Assembly (NCBI GenBank): GCA_965247245.1
Contig: CBDFGV010000003.1
Location: 2,294,001 to 2,358,000 of the forward strand
Origin: Tectiglobus sp965247245
GTDB lineage: Bacteria > Pseudomonadota > Alphaproteobacteria > Rhizobiales > Hyphomicrobiaceae
Reading direction: 5' to 3'
DNA: 64,000 bases
Shown: positions 24,964-34,986 of the stretch, piece after piece
Numbering within the stretch: position 1 is the stretch's first letter
Layout of the letters: every line of letters begins with the position of its first letter
Translations under genes and position numbers: made by a program
Notes under the pieces: generated by a model
Told to the model about the DNA's origin: nothing
Databases searched by the model: none
Seen by the model: only the letters and a program-made list of their open reading frames with translations

Positions 24964-26301
24964 CTAGCGAATGAGCTGCATCGAGTGAGCGCCACGCGGC
25001 AGCGGCGCACTTCTCCTCAGCATGACCAACTTCCCATCCTCAGTGATGCGAAAGAAATCGAGGGATGCTGCTGTCTTCGGGTCAACTGCGGGATCATGGC
25101 TGTCGAAGGTTACGATTGAGATCATTCTGCTCGAAGCATCGAACGTGACGGCCTCTGGCAGAATACCGTCGTAGCGCACAGTGTCTGACTGGGTCAGACG
25201 GCCAGTGTCCGTGTCGAAACGCATGAGAGTCACGGACGAGTACAGCGTCAATCGTTCATCGGTCTTGGGCGCATAGCTGGTTTCCAGATTCACTGACGCA
25301 ACCCATTGCCCATCTGGTGAAATCGCAATTCCTTCTGGGTCTTTCGACGCACTTGCGCGACCAACCAGGAAATGGCGGACTTCTAGTTTTCCTCCTCGTC
25401 CTGGCGTAGCCTCGGTGGCAAAACGAATTGACGTGACATCACCGTCGACTGCTTCGGCCCAGATGCCAGGAACGTCCGCCCCCCAATACAGATTGCCTGT
25501 CAGGAAGTGACGCCCGTCCGGTGTAAATCGCCCCATGAAGGGATACTTGGAAGTCAAAACCCTGTTCCCCCAAGGCTCCACAGCCACATTTGAACCATCA
25601 CGCTTGACCCGCACGAACATGATTTTGGAGGTGTTAACCAGCGTCAAAGCGAGGAAGTTGCCCGAAGGATGCCATTCCGCGTGGGTGATCCTTTCAGACT
25701 TCTCGACACCTGGGACAGAGACGTATCGCACGGTGCCAAACTTACCACTGGAGAACGGGACAAATGCCAGATGGCGACCATCGACAGGATGGAGTGTTGC
25801 GACGACAAGGTCTCCGTTCGGCTGTACCGACACGCCTTCGGGTCGTTTCCCTACCTCGATCGATGCAATGACTTTCGGCGCACCTAGATCACCTATGTTG
25901 ACGGCGGTTAGCTTGGCACCAACTGGCAAGTCGCGGAATGTCGAACCGCCTTGCGGTCGTTCCCCAAAACTCTCCGTCACAAATGCTGTCCTCTGGTCGG
26001 CAGACACCGCAACGGCAGTCGGGGGACCAGCAACAGAATTGCTCACCTTCACGCTTGCAGATTGCAAAGTCTTTAGATCAGGTGACAAGCGCGTGATGGT
26101 AAGCGCATCGGCCTGCGGATCGGCACCGAGCTGCCCGCCGATATAAGCACTGGCTTTCATATCTCCATCGGAAATCGTGACGATCGCCTTGCCTTTGAAG
26201 TCCGCGTATTTCTTAACTTCTGCGGAGGAGGCAACAGGTGCCCAGGCAGCTATGCCAAGCGCCAAAACAGAAATCGCCGTTGTCAGTTGTATTTTGCTCA
26301 T
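24964..26301 (-). CDS. Secreted beta-propeller protein (lactonase/YVTN-like)
   Basis: A 445-residue protein with a signal peptide (1-27, ending ASSAEV) and repeated propeller blades of the form PxAVAVSADQRTAFVTE, RPEGVSVQPNGDLVVAT, GRFTPDGRHFLTGN and PEGIAISPDGQWVASVN. These folds include 6-phosphogluconolactonase-like and 3-carboxymuconate-cyclase-like proteins. No catalytic site is evident and many relatives are simply annotated as propellers. It is in line with the SDR genes downstream (86-base gap) and the LysR gene upstream. Confidence 0.75.
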   Translation of the reverse strand: MSKIQLTTAISVLALGIAAWAPVASSAEVKKYADFKGKAIVTISDGDMKASAYIGGQLGADPQADALTITRLSPDLKTLQSASVKVSNSVAGPPTAVAVSADQRTAFVTESFGERPQGGSTFRDLPVGAKLTAVNIGDLGAPKVIASIEVGKRPEGVSVQPNGDLVVATLHPVDGRHLAFVPFSSGKFGTVRYVSVPGVEKSERITHAEWHPSGNFLALTLVNTSKIMFVRVKRDGSNVAVEPWGNRVLTSKYPFMGRFTPDGRHFLTGNLYWGADVPGIWAEAVDGDVTSIRFATEATPGRGGKLEVRHFLVGRASASKDPEGIAISPDGQWVASVNLETSYAPKTDERLTLYSSVTLMRFDTDTGRLTQSDTVRYDGILPEAVTFDASSRMISIVTFDSHDPAVDPKTAASLDFFRITEDGKLVMLRRSAPLPRGAHSMQLIR

Positions 26302-26397
26302 TGCATCATCCCAAGTTGCTGGTCGATGCGCTGTAACTGGTGTGCAAGCAGGTGATTTAGAAATCGAAACTTCGCGTCTATTGATTGTATTGTGTTA

Positions 26398-27276
26398 TTA
26401 ATCTAAGTGCTGCTCGCAGTGCTCTCGGAACATTGCAACGGCAGCGTTGGCGCACTCGTAGTGCCAGCCTATGGCTATCGGGAGATGCACATCGAGATCC
26501 ACAATCGGCCTGTATACGACGCCGTCAGGCAATGTACGTGCATAACATTCGCTGACCAACGCAATACCGCGTCCGGCCGCTGCAGCACGCAATCCCAGCG
26601 TCAAGGGTGTCGCAAACTCGCTAAAGTAGGGCTCGACGTTTGCTCGCTTGAAAGCCACTTCAATGCGGCTAAACAGAGTAGGACCATTTTCTCTCGGGAA
26701 GACGATGAGTGGCTCTTCGGCGAGATCGGCAATGGTGAGTGTCTGGTTTTTGGCAAGGGGATGATCTCGTCTAAGCGCGGCACCGATAGCATCCTGCCCG
26801 AGATCTCTGAAGCTGATGCACTTCCGCAGCGGAGGATGCAGGAATCCGATGTCAATTGTTCCGTTCTGAAGACCATCCTCTTGACTGTTCGACGTGATCT
26901 CGCGCGTTTCAACAGAGACGCCGGGGTACAGTTCGGAAAATTGCGATATCAGATCGTATGCGCCCCATTCCGCCGATATGTTTGTGACAGCAATGGCCAG
27001 TCGACCACCGACACCGAATTGAGAAGCGCGAAAGCTGCGCAAACCCAGTTCCATCGATCGCAGCGCACGTCTGGCATGTGGCAAGAATTCGGAGCCAGCT
27101 AGCGTGAGTTCGACACGACGCGTCGAACGCTCAAATAGCTTACCGCCCAAACGTTGCTCTAGCCGACCGATCTGCCCAGAAAGGCCAGGTTGGGATATGT
27201 TGGCGCGCTTAGACGCTCGGCCAAAATGGAGCTCTTCGGCCAATGCAATAAAACACTGCAGTGATCTGTGATCCAT
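26398..27276 (-). CDS. LysR-family transcriptional regulator
   Basis: A 292-residue regulator of the CbbR/BenM-like branch. It has the N-terminal helix-turn-helix (LQCFIALAEELHFGRASKRA, NISQPGLSGQIGRLE) and an effector domain. I use the ATG at 27276 (MDHRSLQCF), since LysR proteins start within a few residues of this motif. It lies directly upstream of, and in line with, the propeller-SDR-SDR genes, making it their candidate regulator; LysR genes are more often divergent from their targets. Confidence 0.85.
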   Translation of the reverse strand: MDHRSLQCFIALAEELHFGRASKRANISQPGLSGQIGRLEQRLGGKLFERSTRRVELTLAGSEFLPHARRALRSMELGLRSFRASQFGVGGRLAIAVTNISAEWGAYDLISQFSELYPGVSVETREITSNSQEDGLQNGTIDIGFLHPPLRKCISFRDLGQDAIGAALRRDHPLAKNQTLTIADLAEEPLIVFPRENGPTLFSRIEVAFKRANVEPYFSEFATPLTLGLRAAAAGRGIALVSECYARTLPDGVVYRPIVDLDVHLPIAIGWHYECANAAVAMFREHCEQHLD

Positions 27277-27410
27277 TGTGACACGTCCAAAGCCTGCAAG
27301 ACCAGCAACAACCTTAGCATAACGCAAATGGTGACCGAGTCACTTGTAAGACTTGCTTCAATCGGACAGGCAGCTTTCCGGTCTTCCATCCCGTTCGAAT
27401 GTCTGCTTGG

Positions 27411-27512
27411 TGGACAAAGCTCTATTAGCATTGCGCTGACTGTCGGCAAGTTGGTGCTCACAGCGCAACGCAGGCAACTACTGAGCACCACGGCAGCCTT
27501 GATCATCAACGG
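27411..27512 (+). repeat. 103-nt intergenic repeat, copy D
   Basis: Begins TGGACAAAGCTCTATTAGCA, shares GCGCTGACTGTCGGCAAGTT and GAGCACCACGGCAGCCTTGA with the other copies, and is one base shorter. It occupies most of the otherwise empty 27277-27615 gap between the LysR gene and the divergent methyltransferase gene. Confidence 0.7.
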
Positions 27513-27615
27513 ACATCTACACAGCGGCACAGTAAGACGCAGGACTTCGGAGATCCACCGGCGCGGTATCGTCGTTACAGACATACAAGCTCAACCGAGC
27601 TGAACCAGGTTAAGT

Positions 27616-28476
27616 ATGCTCGCACCGCAACCGAACGCCTCGAAGCCTAAGCTGGTAGAACGCATTCTCGTACACGTTCCCCCGTTGTCACGAACACTAC
27701 GCGAGGCACCGCTTCCAAGAGATCGCAAGCGCGCCTATCGCGAGATCTTGTTGGCTCTCCTATATGGGGTTGTTTGCCACTTCCTATTTGCCATGGCAGT
27801 CATCGGGATGATTCTCGGCATGTGGCATGGCATGTCGATTGGCATGGGCACTCTACCAAGCCCTCTGAGCTGGGTCGCAAACATGGCCTTGATCATGCAG
27901 TTCCCAATCATTCACAGCTTGCTGCTCACGCGTATCGGGCAAAGAACTTTGCGAAGGCTTGCACCTCTTGACGCGGGAACGACGCTGTCGACAACAACCT
28001 ATGCCATCATTGCTTCCGCACAACTAATAGCATTGTTTGTTTTGTGGACTCCGTCTGGTGTCGTCTACTGGAGCGCCAGCGGTTGGTCGCTTTGGGTCAT
28101 GTGCACCCTTTATGGATTGAGCTGGGCATTCTTAGTTAAGGCTTCATGGGACGCTGGAGCAGAAGTCCAAAGCGGGATCCTCGGATGGATGTCGCTCTTC
28201 AGGAGCGTCAAGCCCCAGTATCCACCTATGCCGACCAACGGAACATTCAAATTCATTCGGCAACCGATTTATCTGGCCTTCGCCCTGACGACCTGGACTG
28301 TACCGACTTGGACGCCCGACCAACTTTTGCTTGCATCGACGCTCACTCTCTACTGTGCCCTGGGCCCTTTACTAAAAGAGCGACGTTTCAAGCAGCGTTA
28401 TCAAGAAGGATGGCTACACTACAAATCGCAAACACCTTATTGGTTTGCGCTGCCATGGCGATTGATGAAGCGGTAG
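27616..28476 (+). CDS. Integral membrane methyltransferase-like protein (ICMT/NnrU/PEMT superfamily)
   Basis: A 286-residue protein with about six transmembrane segments. The C-terminal part carries the superfamily signature FIRQPIYLAFALTTW followed by KERRFKQRYQEGWLHYKSQT, where SAM-dependent membrane methyltransferases bind the cofactor. Relatives include isoprenylcysteine methyltransferases, phospholipid N-methyltransferases and methanethiol S-methyltransferase (MddA). I cannot choose among these from sequence. Apparently monocistronic. Confidence 0.75.
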   Translation: MLAPQPNASKPKLVERILVHVPPLSRTLREAPLPRDRKRAYREILLALLYGVVCHFLFAMAVIGMILGMWHGMSIGMGTLPSPLSWVANMALIMQFPIIHSLLLTRIGQRTLRRLAPLDAGTTLSTTTYAIIASAQLIALFVLWTPSGVVYWSASGWSLWVMCTLYGLSWAFLVKASWDAGAEVQSGILGWMSLFRSVKPQYPPMPTNGTFKFIRQPIYLAFALTTWTVPTWTPDQLLLASTLTLYCALGPLLKERRFKQRYQEGWLHYKSQTPYWFALPWRLMKR

Positions 28477-28772
28477 AATTCTGAATTCGCAGATGTTGGT
28501 CATTTTGTTTCGGACAAGTAACGCGCACCAACGTGAGCCGTCATCTTGAGTAGTTGCGCGGCAGCATTCGTTCAAGCGCAGATCGCAATAGGCCTCACAA
28601 TTTAGGTGCGTTATTCGCGACCAATCAGCGAAAATGATGTTTTTGAGCAAAGCTTGTTGCTGAGCGATCAAGAGCCTATATCGGACGAAGGTCCAGCCAA
28701 TTGTCCCATATCCACGCTTAGTCATCACACAATCCATCAGTATCAATCATTCCTTCCTCGCGGAGCACTCCA

Positions 28773-29936
28773 ATGTCTAAGACTTCTGCTTTGAAACGAC
28801 TCGATGGCGCTAGGCGCGCTCTGCGCGATCTTGGTCTCGACACGGAACCTGCGACCGATGCTCCGATCGCGGGCCTGTTGGATCAGATTTACGAGATCGA
28901 CAAAGAAAGCGTGGCCGTTATTGCCCGTACATTAGCTGAAGCCCAGGTCTTCAACGAAATTGTTCGCAATGAAATATCAGCGATGGAAATAGGGAGCCGG
29001 TACAACGACATCGTTGCTGCCTTTACCTCCATTCGTGATGATGCCAAACGGTTGGTCGATCAGCTTGAAGACGGCAAGATCAATACGTTCGAACGGATGT
29101 CCAATGTCTGGATGAAAGTGCGTCGTGGCGACATTGCCGACCGGTTCGATGAGATTCGCTATGCCTATCAGGAAGTCGCAAAGGAATCGAAGGATCAGAT
29201 CGTCCGCGAGGGACGCATTCTCGATGCCTATCGTGACTTCCGTGGCGCCTACAAACAAGCTCAGGTTATGGCGCTGAAGGTCTTGGAGAAAGCGGAGAAG
29301 AAGCTCGGCACAGCAAAGGGGCTCCTGCAGAAGGCGTCGGACAAGGTTGCGAAATTTAAGGGTAAAGAATCATCAGAGGCAGCTGAACTCGAGATGGCAC
29401 GAGACGACCAACTCCGTGCCCTTCAGGAAGAGGAAAAGCGCTACCAGATCGCCAAGGATTTAGCCGATAATCTGACGATCGGTTACAACACGTCAGAAGT
29501 GATCATGTCCCGTCTCATGCAGACGACAAGTGCGAAGGAACGCGTTTACGCACAGTCGGTTTCGTTCTTCTCGACCAATGAGGCCGTACTTACAGCCTTA
29601 AAGGCATCCTTTACCGGCATGTTCGGGCTCCACGAATCCACGAAAACATTAGAGGCCATGAAAGACGGCATTTCAGAGAGTCTTGAGACACTTTCTGAAG
29701 TTGGGGCGGCTGTCCAAGAAGAGGCAATCAAGGCTGGATATGGACCAACCGTTAAAGCCGAGTCGGTGAAGAAGCTCGTCGATTCTGTCATCAACTTTCA
29801 GGTTCGCTCTCGCGAGATCATCGATGAGATGCGCATTCTATCAACACGGAATTCGCAGGAGATCCAGGAAGCAGTCGAAGATGGCAAGCGCCGACTTTCC
29901 CGCCTTGCGGCAGAGGGCAACGCGCTCATCATCTAA
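28773..29936 (+). CDS. Coiled-coil protein, first gene of a three-gene module
   Basis: A soluble 387-residue protein with no signal peptide or membrane helix, rich in Lys/Glu/Ala and almost entirely helical. Long coiled coil lies at about 85-240 (VLEKAEKKLGTAKGLLQKAS and similar). The C-terminal part (ESVKKLVDSVINFQVRSREI) loosely recalls TelA-like cytoplasmic coiled-coil proteins, but I do not claim that family. ATG 28773 follows a GGAG site. It is 58 bases from the membrane-protein gene downstream, which in turn overlaps the third gene, so all three are probably one operon. Function unknown. Confidence 0.75.
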   Translation: MSKTSALKRLDGARRALRDLGLDTEPATDAPIAGLLDQIYEIDKESVAVIARTLAEAQVFNEIVRNEISAMEIGSRYNDIVAAFTSIRDDAKRLVDQLEDGKINTFERMSNVWMKVRRGDIADRFDEIRYAYQEVAKESKDQIVREGRILDAYRDFRGAYKQAQVMALKVLEKAEKKLGTAKGLLQKASDKVAKFKGKESSEAAELEMARDDQLRALQEEEKRYQIAKDLADNLTIGYNTSEVIMSRLMQTTSAKERVYAQSVSFFSTNEAVLTALKASFTGMFGLHESTKTLEAMKDGISESLETLSEVGAAVQEEAIKAGYGPTVKAESVKKLVDSVINFQVRSREIIDEMRILSTRNSQEIQEAVEDGKRRLSRLAAEGNALII

Positions 29937-29994
29937 GCTCAACCCTTGAGTTCGTATGAAGTCGGCCTCACATCGGGTCACGGGATGCAACTGA

Positions 29995-30978
29995 ATGACT
30001 GCGGATCGCGATAGTGCCACGGAGATGGAGCCAGCCAACGCGAGCATCACGTTATCAAATACGGCACAAGCGCCGCTCGATGACATCATGATCGCAATGG
30101 ACGTTGTCGATACGCTTCGTGGCGACGCTTACATTGTGGAGCGCGAACTCAACGCGAAGGAGCGCAAAGCCAAACTCATCGAGCGATTGCGTGAAATCTA
30201 TCGCAGCCAAGGTATTGAGGTTCCCGATCGGATCCTTGAAGAAGGTGTCAACGCGCTTGAGGAAGACCGGTTCGTCTACCAACCTCCGGCAAAGACTTTC
30301 GAGACACGTTTGGCCCGCTTGTACGTCACACGTCTCAACTGGGGGCGATACGTCATTGGCACAGTTGTCGGTCTACTTGCGCTGCTCATTGGATGGTACA
30401 CTTTCTACGAAGGTCCGCGGCAGAGTGCGATCGCCGCCCGCCATGTTGAGCTCACCCAAGTAATTCCAGAGCGCATCGAGAAGCTGCAGACGCAGATCAG
30501 TGCTGAGATGACGAACGGTGCAACTTCCGATGTCGCTTCGACAGCGCGCCGAGGGCTGGCTGCAGCCAGCGCTGGCAACCTCTCTGAGGCACGCGCGGCG
30601 AGCAAAGAACTTGAATCTCTTCTCGATGACCTTCGTGCTGTTTATGAAGTGCGCATCGTATCAGGCCGCGGCGAGGTTAGCGGATTGTGGCGCGTGCCAA
30701 AAGCAAATCGTCAGGGACGCAATTACTACCTGGTAGTGGAGGCGGTAGGTCCTGATGGGAAAATCCTTCCGCAGGAAATTTTCAACGAGGAGAACAATCA
30801 ACGCGCAATAGTCTCGAAGTGGGCCGTCAGGGTGCCACCAGAGGTGCTCGAACGTGTGCGCGCCGACAAGCAGGCCGATGGCATTATCGACCAGCCAGTT
30901 GTCGCGGTTAAAGTACGAGGAAAGCGCACACCCGATTGGCGTATCCAACGTGCGGGAGGCGAGATTACGCAATGGTAA
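29995..30978 (+). CDS. Single-pass membrane protein (DUF6384-like)
   Basis: A 327-residue protein. The helical N-terminal segment has a well-defined motif (ELNAKERKAKLIERLREIYR, then SQGIEVPDRILEEGVNALEE), followed by one transmembrane helix at 119-138 and a C-terminal helical then beta-rich domain. From memory it matches DUF6384, a proteobacterial family of unknown role. The stop codon lies inside the start of the next gene (ATGGTAA overlap), so gene 3 is translationally coupled. It probably anchors the two coiled-coil partners at the membrane; that is inference. Confidence 0.75.
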   Translation: MTADRDSATEMEPANASITLSNTAQAPLDDIMIAMDVVDTLRGDAYIVERELNAKERKAKLIERLREIYRSQGIEVPDRILEEGVNALEEDRFVYQPPAKTFETRLARLYVTRLNWGRYVIGTVVGLLALLIGWYTFYEGPRQSAIAARHVELTQVIPERIEKLQTQISAEMTNGATSDVASTARRGLAAASAGNLSEARAASKELESLLDDLRAVYEVRIVSGRGEVSGLWRVPKANRQGRNYYLVVEAVGPDGKILPQEIFNEENNQRAIVSKWAVRVPPEVLERVRADKQADGIIDQPVVAVKVRGKRTPDWRIQRAGGEITQW

Positions 30979-32489
30979 AGCGCCGCCGCGGGAAAGATCG
31001 CGACCGCCGTCGTGACCAAGATAAGGATCGCAGACGCGGCCGAAAACGGAAACGTGATCGGAAACGCCGTCATGATGCATTTGGCGCTGCCTCTTCCGGA
31101 CGTGAAACGCTGCAATCGATCGAAAAGGCAATCCAAGATTTGCGGCAACGGGAAGCGCGGTTGCAAACCGATCTGAAGAGACTGACGGCGACACGCGCGG
31201 ACGAAGTGACCAAGCGCTTGAATGCTTACCGCGAGCTCGCCGAAGTCAAAACCCGCAATGCTGTCGCGGATGGCGTGATCGATGAAGCAGACCGACTGTC
31301 CACCCGGGTTGCGGACCTATTGTCTGCGCGCCAGAAGACGATTGATGATTTGCGCCATCGCCAGAATGCAGCTGACGAATTTAGAGAGACATCAATCGAT
31401 ACGCGCGATCGACTCATTGTTGAGATTGATACACTTGAACAGAAACTGGACGATTTAGCATTGATCGCGCGCGAGGAGTTAATGCGCGAGGCCGACTACC
31501 AATTCCGCTCGACTGCGCTGGAAGAGTTGAGTGCAGTTCATCGCAAAGCTGCTGAAAAAGCCGAGCGCGCCCATAGCGACCGCGATGCGAAGGGGAAGGC
31601 ATACAAGAACGATCCATTGTTCATGTATTTGTGGCAGCGCAGTTACGGCCAGTCCGAGTATCGCAAAACCGGTATCGTGCGCTGGCTTGACAGCTGGGTT
31701 GCGCGGCTCGTCGGATATCCAAATGCGCGTGCCAATTATGCTGTTCTGAACGAGATCCCGCTGCGGCTCGATGAGCACATGGAGCGTCTCGCCGATCGCC
31801 TTGCCGTCAGCCGCGAAGACATCGAACGGCTTGAGGCAGCGAAGATCCAGGAACTTGCGGACGGTAATCTCTCAGACAACCTGCGGCAGATGCACGAGAA
31901 AGAAGTTGCCGTCACTAAAGATATTACCGCTGCGACTGCTGAACTATCCGATCTTGGCGAACAGCTGAATAAATACGCAGAAGGGCATGACCCTGCATTC
32001 GCTAAGGCGATTGATTTAGCGACGGAGTTTCTCCAGCAACACACAACTCAATACCTCGCCGAGGCTGCAAACGAAACGTTAACGCCGAGTGACAATGAAA
32101 TCGTGGCACGGATCTCGGGTCTCGACCGTCGCGTTGCCGAACTCAGCTCGGAGCATGATCGCCAAACTGCTGAATTGGAAAAAACATTCGAACGGCGAGA
32201 TGAGCTGTTGCGGATAGCAGCAGACTTCCGCCGCAACCACTACGATGACAGTGCCACGGAGTTTCGCGGCGAAGACCTAGTAAATGCAGTGCTCGAGGAC
32301 TTGATTGGTGGTGCAATATCTGGTGCAGAGTACTGGGGACGCGCCCGACGCCGGAAATCGCGCCGTTCTCGTCCTGCTGACTCCTTCCGTCGAAGCCAAA
32401 AATTTCCGCCCTTCGATCTCGAAGACATGTTTGACCTGGATGATGTATTCGATTTCGACGATGACTTCTGGACTGAAGGTAAATTTTGA
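30972..32489 (+). CDS. Long coiled-coil protein with basic N-terminus and acidic tail
   Basis: A 505-residue protein. Residues 1-38 are almost wholly Arg/Lys/Asp (MVKRRRGKDRDRRRDQDKD and so on). Coiled coils at about 50-210 and 300-450 flank a compact middle segment (MYLWQRSYGQSEYRKTGIVR, WLDSWVARLVGYPNARANYA) that looks like a folded domain. The end goes from an Arg-rich patch (GRARRRKSRRSR) to an Asp/Phe tail (MFDLDDVFDFDDDFW). The charge separation suggests binding to nucleic acid or lipid head groups and to a partner. Family unknown. Confidence 0.75.
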   Translation: MVKRRRGKDRDRRRDQDKDRRRGRKRKRDRKRRHDAFGAASSGRETLQSIEKAIQDLRQREARLQTDLKRLTATRADEVTKRLNAYRELAEVKTRNAVADGVIDEADRLSTRVADLLSARQKTIDDLRHRQNAADEFRETSIDTRDRLIVEIDTLEQKLDDLALIAREELMREADYQFRSTALEELSAVHRKAAEKAERAHSDRDAKGKAYKNDPLFMYLWQRSYGQSEYRKTGIVRWLDSWVARLVGYPNARANYAVLNEIPLRLDEHMERLADRLAVSREDIERLEAAKIQELADGNLSDNLRQMHEKEVAVTKDITAATAELSDLGEQLNKYAEGHDPAFAKAIDLATEFLQQHTTQYLAEAANETLTPSDNEIVARISGLDRRVAELSSEHDRQTAELEKTFERRDELLRIAADFRRNHYDDSATEFRGEDLVNAVLEDLIGGAISGAEYWGRARRRKSRRSRPADSFRRSQKFPPFDLEDMFDLDDVFDFDDDFWTEGKF

Positions 32490-32921
32490 AGCAGGTGCTT
32501 CGTCAGTATGTCTGCAGGTGACCAAAGTCGGAGATCTCATAGGGCGCGGAGCGCATCCTCTTTCAGGCTGAACAGTGAACAACTAACATTGTCGTAAAGT
32601 GCTGGCGTCACTGAGTGCTACACTGGATGAGCCGATGCATCCACACCGGTTAGGTTGTATGCAATGTTTGTGTGGAATTGCGATGTCAAAAGCGATATGT
32701 CGACCGCGCGTTCGGCAAGGTCTGACAGCGTCCTTTGCCTGATTGCGCGCTATCTTGCTGGCACTGCCGCCACCGCGGCGCCGCTTGAGCTTTGCGCCTT
32801 TCAACGCACTGCCGTTAAAGACCGCCCTTCCTGACATCATTTCGTTGACAGAGCGCATACGGTTGCTTGTCGATTGATCTTTATCGCATTGTCTTGCGTT
32901 CCTCTTTGAGAGGAGCAAACA
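32490..32921. other. Intergenic region with nothing recognised
   Basis: Between the three-gene module and ubiG. Open frames here are short and lack family resemblance. A strong AGAGGAG ribosome site for ubiG lies at the right edge. Confidence 0.5.
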
Positions 32922-33710
32922 ATGTTGCGAAAAGATGTTGTACGGCCACTGCCTGGTGGCCACCGGCATATAGATGCGCAGGAGATCGCGAAGTTCGATA
33001 CGCTCGCCGAGGAATGGTGGCGACCGGACGGCAAGTTCAAGGTCGTGCATGAGTTCAATGCGGCACGAGTTGACTATCTGATTGATTTCTTTGCGCGTCA
33101 GAACAAGGCGCGCTTGGGGGCGCATCCGAATTTGCCACTTTCCGGGCTGCGGCTCCTCGATGCAGGCTGTGGCGCTGGCATTGTGTCTCTTCCTCTCGCC
33201 GAGAATGGCGCAGATGTGACTGGTATCGATGCATCGGCCCAAAGTATTGCAGTCGCACAGCGCCAAGCGGAACACCGAGGCCTAGCCGTAGATTTCAGAT
33301 GCGGAACTCCGGCTGAGGTTACGACAGCTGAAGCGGCATTCAATGGTGGTGTTTGTCTTGAGGTTGTCGAACACGTGGGTGACCTCGAGGCCTTCGTTGA
33401 CGACCTCAGCATTCTTATTGCTCCAGGCGGTCATCTCGTCCTTGGTACGCTCAATCGCACCTCCCAATCTTATGTCAAGGCCATCATCGGTGCGGAGTAC
33501 ATTCTGCGTTGGCTTCCGAAGCGGACGCACGATTGGTCGAAATTCGTGAAACCAGTCGAGCTGAAGGAGTTGCTGGAAAGGCGCGGTTTTCGAGAAGTAG
33601 CGCGTCAGGGACTTAGTTTTAATCCGTTGCGATGGCAGTGGCGGCTCAGCAAGGATATGTCGGTCAATTATCTAATTGCATTTGAGAAGCAGCCGTCGGC
33701 GGCAGCTTGA
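32922..33710 (+). CDS. ubiG: Ubiquinone biosynthesis O-methyltransferase
   Basis: SAM-dependent enzyme performing both O-methylations in ubiquinone synthesis, 262 residues. Landmarks are FDTLAEEWWRPDGKFKVVHE, the SAM-binding motif LLDAGCGAGIVSLPLAENGA, then VTGIDAS, CLEVVEHV, and TLNRTSQSYVKAIIGAEYIL followed by LPKRTHDWSKFVKP, the membrane-binding region of UbiG. ATG 32922 has an AGAGGAG site. It stands alone on its strand, as UbiG often does in this class. Confidence 0.95.
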   Translation: MLRKDVVRPLPGGHRHIDAQEIAKFDTLAEEWWRPDGKFKVVHEFNAARVDYLIDFFARQNKARLGAHPNLPLSGLRLLDAGCGAGIVSLPLAENGADVTGIDASAQSIAVAQRQAEHRGLAVDFRCGTPAEVTTAEAAFNGGVCLEVVEHVGDLEAFVDDLSILIAPGGHLVLGTLNRTSQSYVKAIIGAEYILRWLPKRTHDWSKFVKPVELKELLERRGFREVARQGLSFNPLRWQWRLSKDMSVNYLIAFEKQPSAAA

Positions 33711-33850
33711 GATACGCGCGCAGAAATTAACAGCGACAGAGGGGCTGATGAACCGTGGCTAGCCTAAGGCCAGTGAGGTCCAACATCAAACGGCTGTCGT
33801 TGAGCAGCTTATTTTATCGCGATGTGGTACGCGTCAGCCTCGCTTGGCGC

Positions 33851-34441
33851 TCATGAGTAGAATCTGACACCGCCGACGGCGATGTCGGCTTCGAAGGCAC
33901 GACCAATGGCCACGACCCCAATCCGACGTAACTTTGTCAGATCAAGCATGGCAGACGTTCTATAAGTCTCGAAGCCAGAGAACGGCAGTCTGACGGTATT
34001 CCATTTATTTTGGGCCTTGAAACCCTGGCGGTAAGATTGCCAGGGACGGTTGAGATCGTTTGTACGTAAATGCAAACTGTAAGGCTCGCCGTTCCCAACG
34101 ACATCAATCTCAATTCCAGTGTAGGCGCTCGCATCAATTGCAGATCCGTCTGGCGACAGGTCCAAGGCAATTTGAATGAAGCCTCCATTGTTTTCCAAGC
34201 GAACAGCACCCTTCATTCGCAAGGCGCGGCGTCCTGAAATAACTTCGCGTGTCATTGAGCCGCTCGATACGCCGCCCATAACACCATCAGATATAAATCG
34301 CCATTTGCTGCCATTCGTTGCGGAAAACGCTGCGAGAGAGAGGTCATCAATGACATTAGAAGGTGCAGCCATAGTCGGAACTCCCATAGCCGCCAACGCT
34401 ATCAAGCTTCCAGTCAACCCCATGAGTGCTCGGCGATCCAT
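33851..34441 (-). CDS. CIA30 (NDUFAF1-like) domain protein
   Basis: A 196-residue protein with a signal peptide or lipid-free anchor (about 1-25, ending PTMAAPS) and one CIA30 domain. Characteristic strings are WRFISDGVMGGVSSG, the beta-strand block GFIQIALDLSP and the FSGFETYR region before RRIGVVAIGR. Eukaryotic CIA30 assists complex I assembly; bacterial secreted versions have a jelly-roll fold like carbohydrate-binding modules and no proven role. Confidence 0.85.
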   Translation of the reverse strand: MDRRALMGLTGSLIALAAMGVPTMAAPSNVIDDLSLAAFSATNGSKWRFISDGVMGGVSSGSMTREVISGRRALRMKGAVRLENNGGFIQIALDLSPDGSAIDASAYTGIEIDVVGNGEPYSLHLRTNDLNRPWQSYRQGFKAQNKWNTVRLPFSGFETYRTSAMLDLTKLRRIGVVAIGRAFEADIAVGGVRFYS

Positions 34442-34986
34442 CAGTTTCTTGGTCCTTTTTATGACGTCGAGCAGCGGATTCTAGGCCGACGATACCGTGA
34501 TAAGCTTCTCTAACCGCGGCCAGGTAATAGCCATCTGAGCTAGCTGAGACTGGTCGATAGTGAGAAAACGCAGTGGCCCCTCGTTTGGATTGATAAGAAG
34601 CTCAACAACGACACCGCGAAGCACCAGAGATACACGCGGGCTACGGAGGACGGTTCGGGCTTCCCAGACAACTAGGTCAGACTCCACGGTGAATAGTTGG
34701 CAAGCTTTCCGTTTGTATTCGAGCAAACATACGCGGAGGCATACTTCAGCGCCGATGTGCGAATACAATTTGGAAACATGATTGAAGATCAGTGCCCGTT
34801 GTCTCCAAATGGCCAGGCTCTGACGTCACCACCGTATAGGGTTGCGTCGACCTAAGACAGCGCACCAACCTCCAACGCAGCAATTGATTTGGGCAGATTG
34901 ATATCCGCAATCGTTCGCCGCGAAGCGCTCAATATGATCCTAGACGAGGCGAAGCTCGTAAGATCGTCAACGGAATGGAGGCAGGT
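34442..34986. other. Intergenic region with one doubtful small frame
   Basis: Holds a minus-strand frame at 34481-34768 (95 residues, TTG start, containing VVVELLINPNEGPLRFLTID) that reads somewhat like protein but has no ribosome site or known family. Otherwise nothing recognised. Confidence 0.3.

Noticed and set aside
12421..27411. Regular spacing of about 5 kb between repeat copies
   Set aside because: Intervals of 5174, 4906 and 4910 bases look even, but no copy occurs at the next expected positions; I treat it as coincidence.
32583..33275. Minus-strand frame of 230 codons over the ubiG start
   Set aside because: Antisense to the conserved UbiG N-terminus; no family match and no ribosome site.
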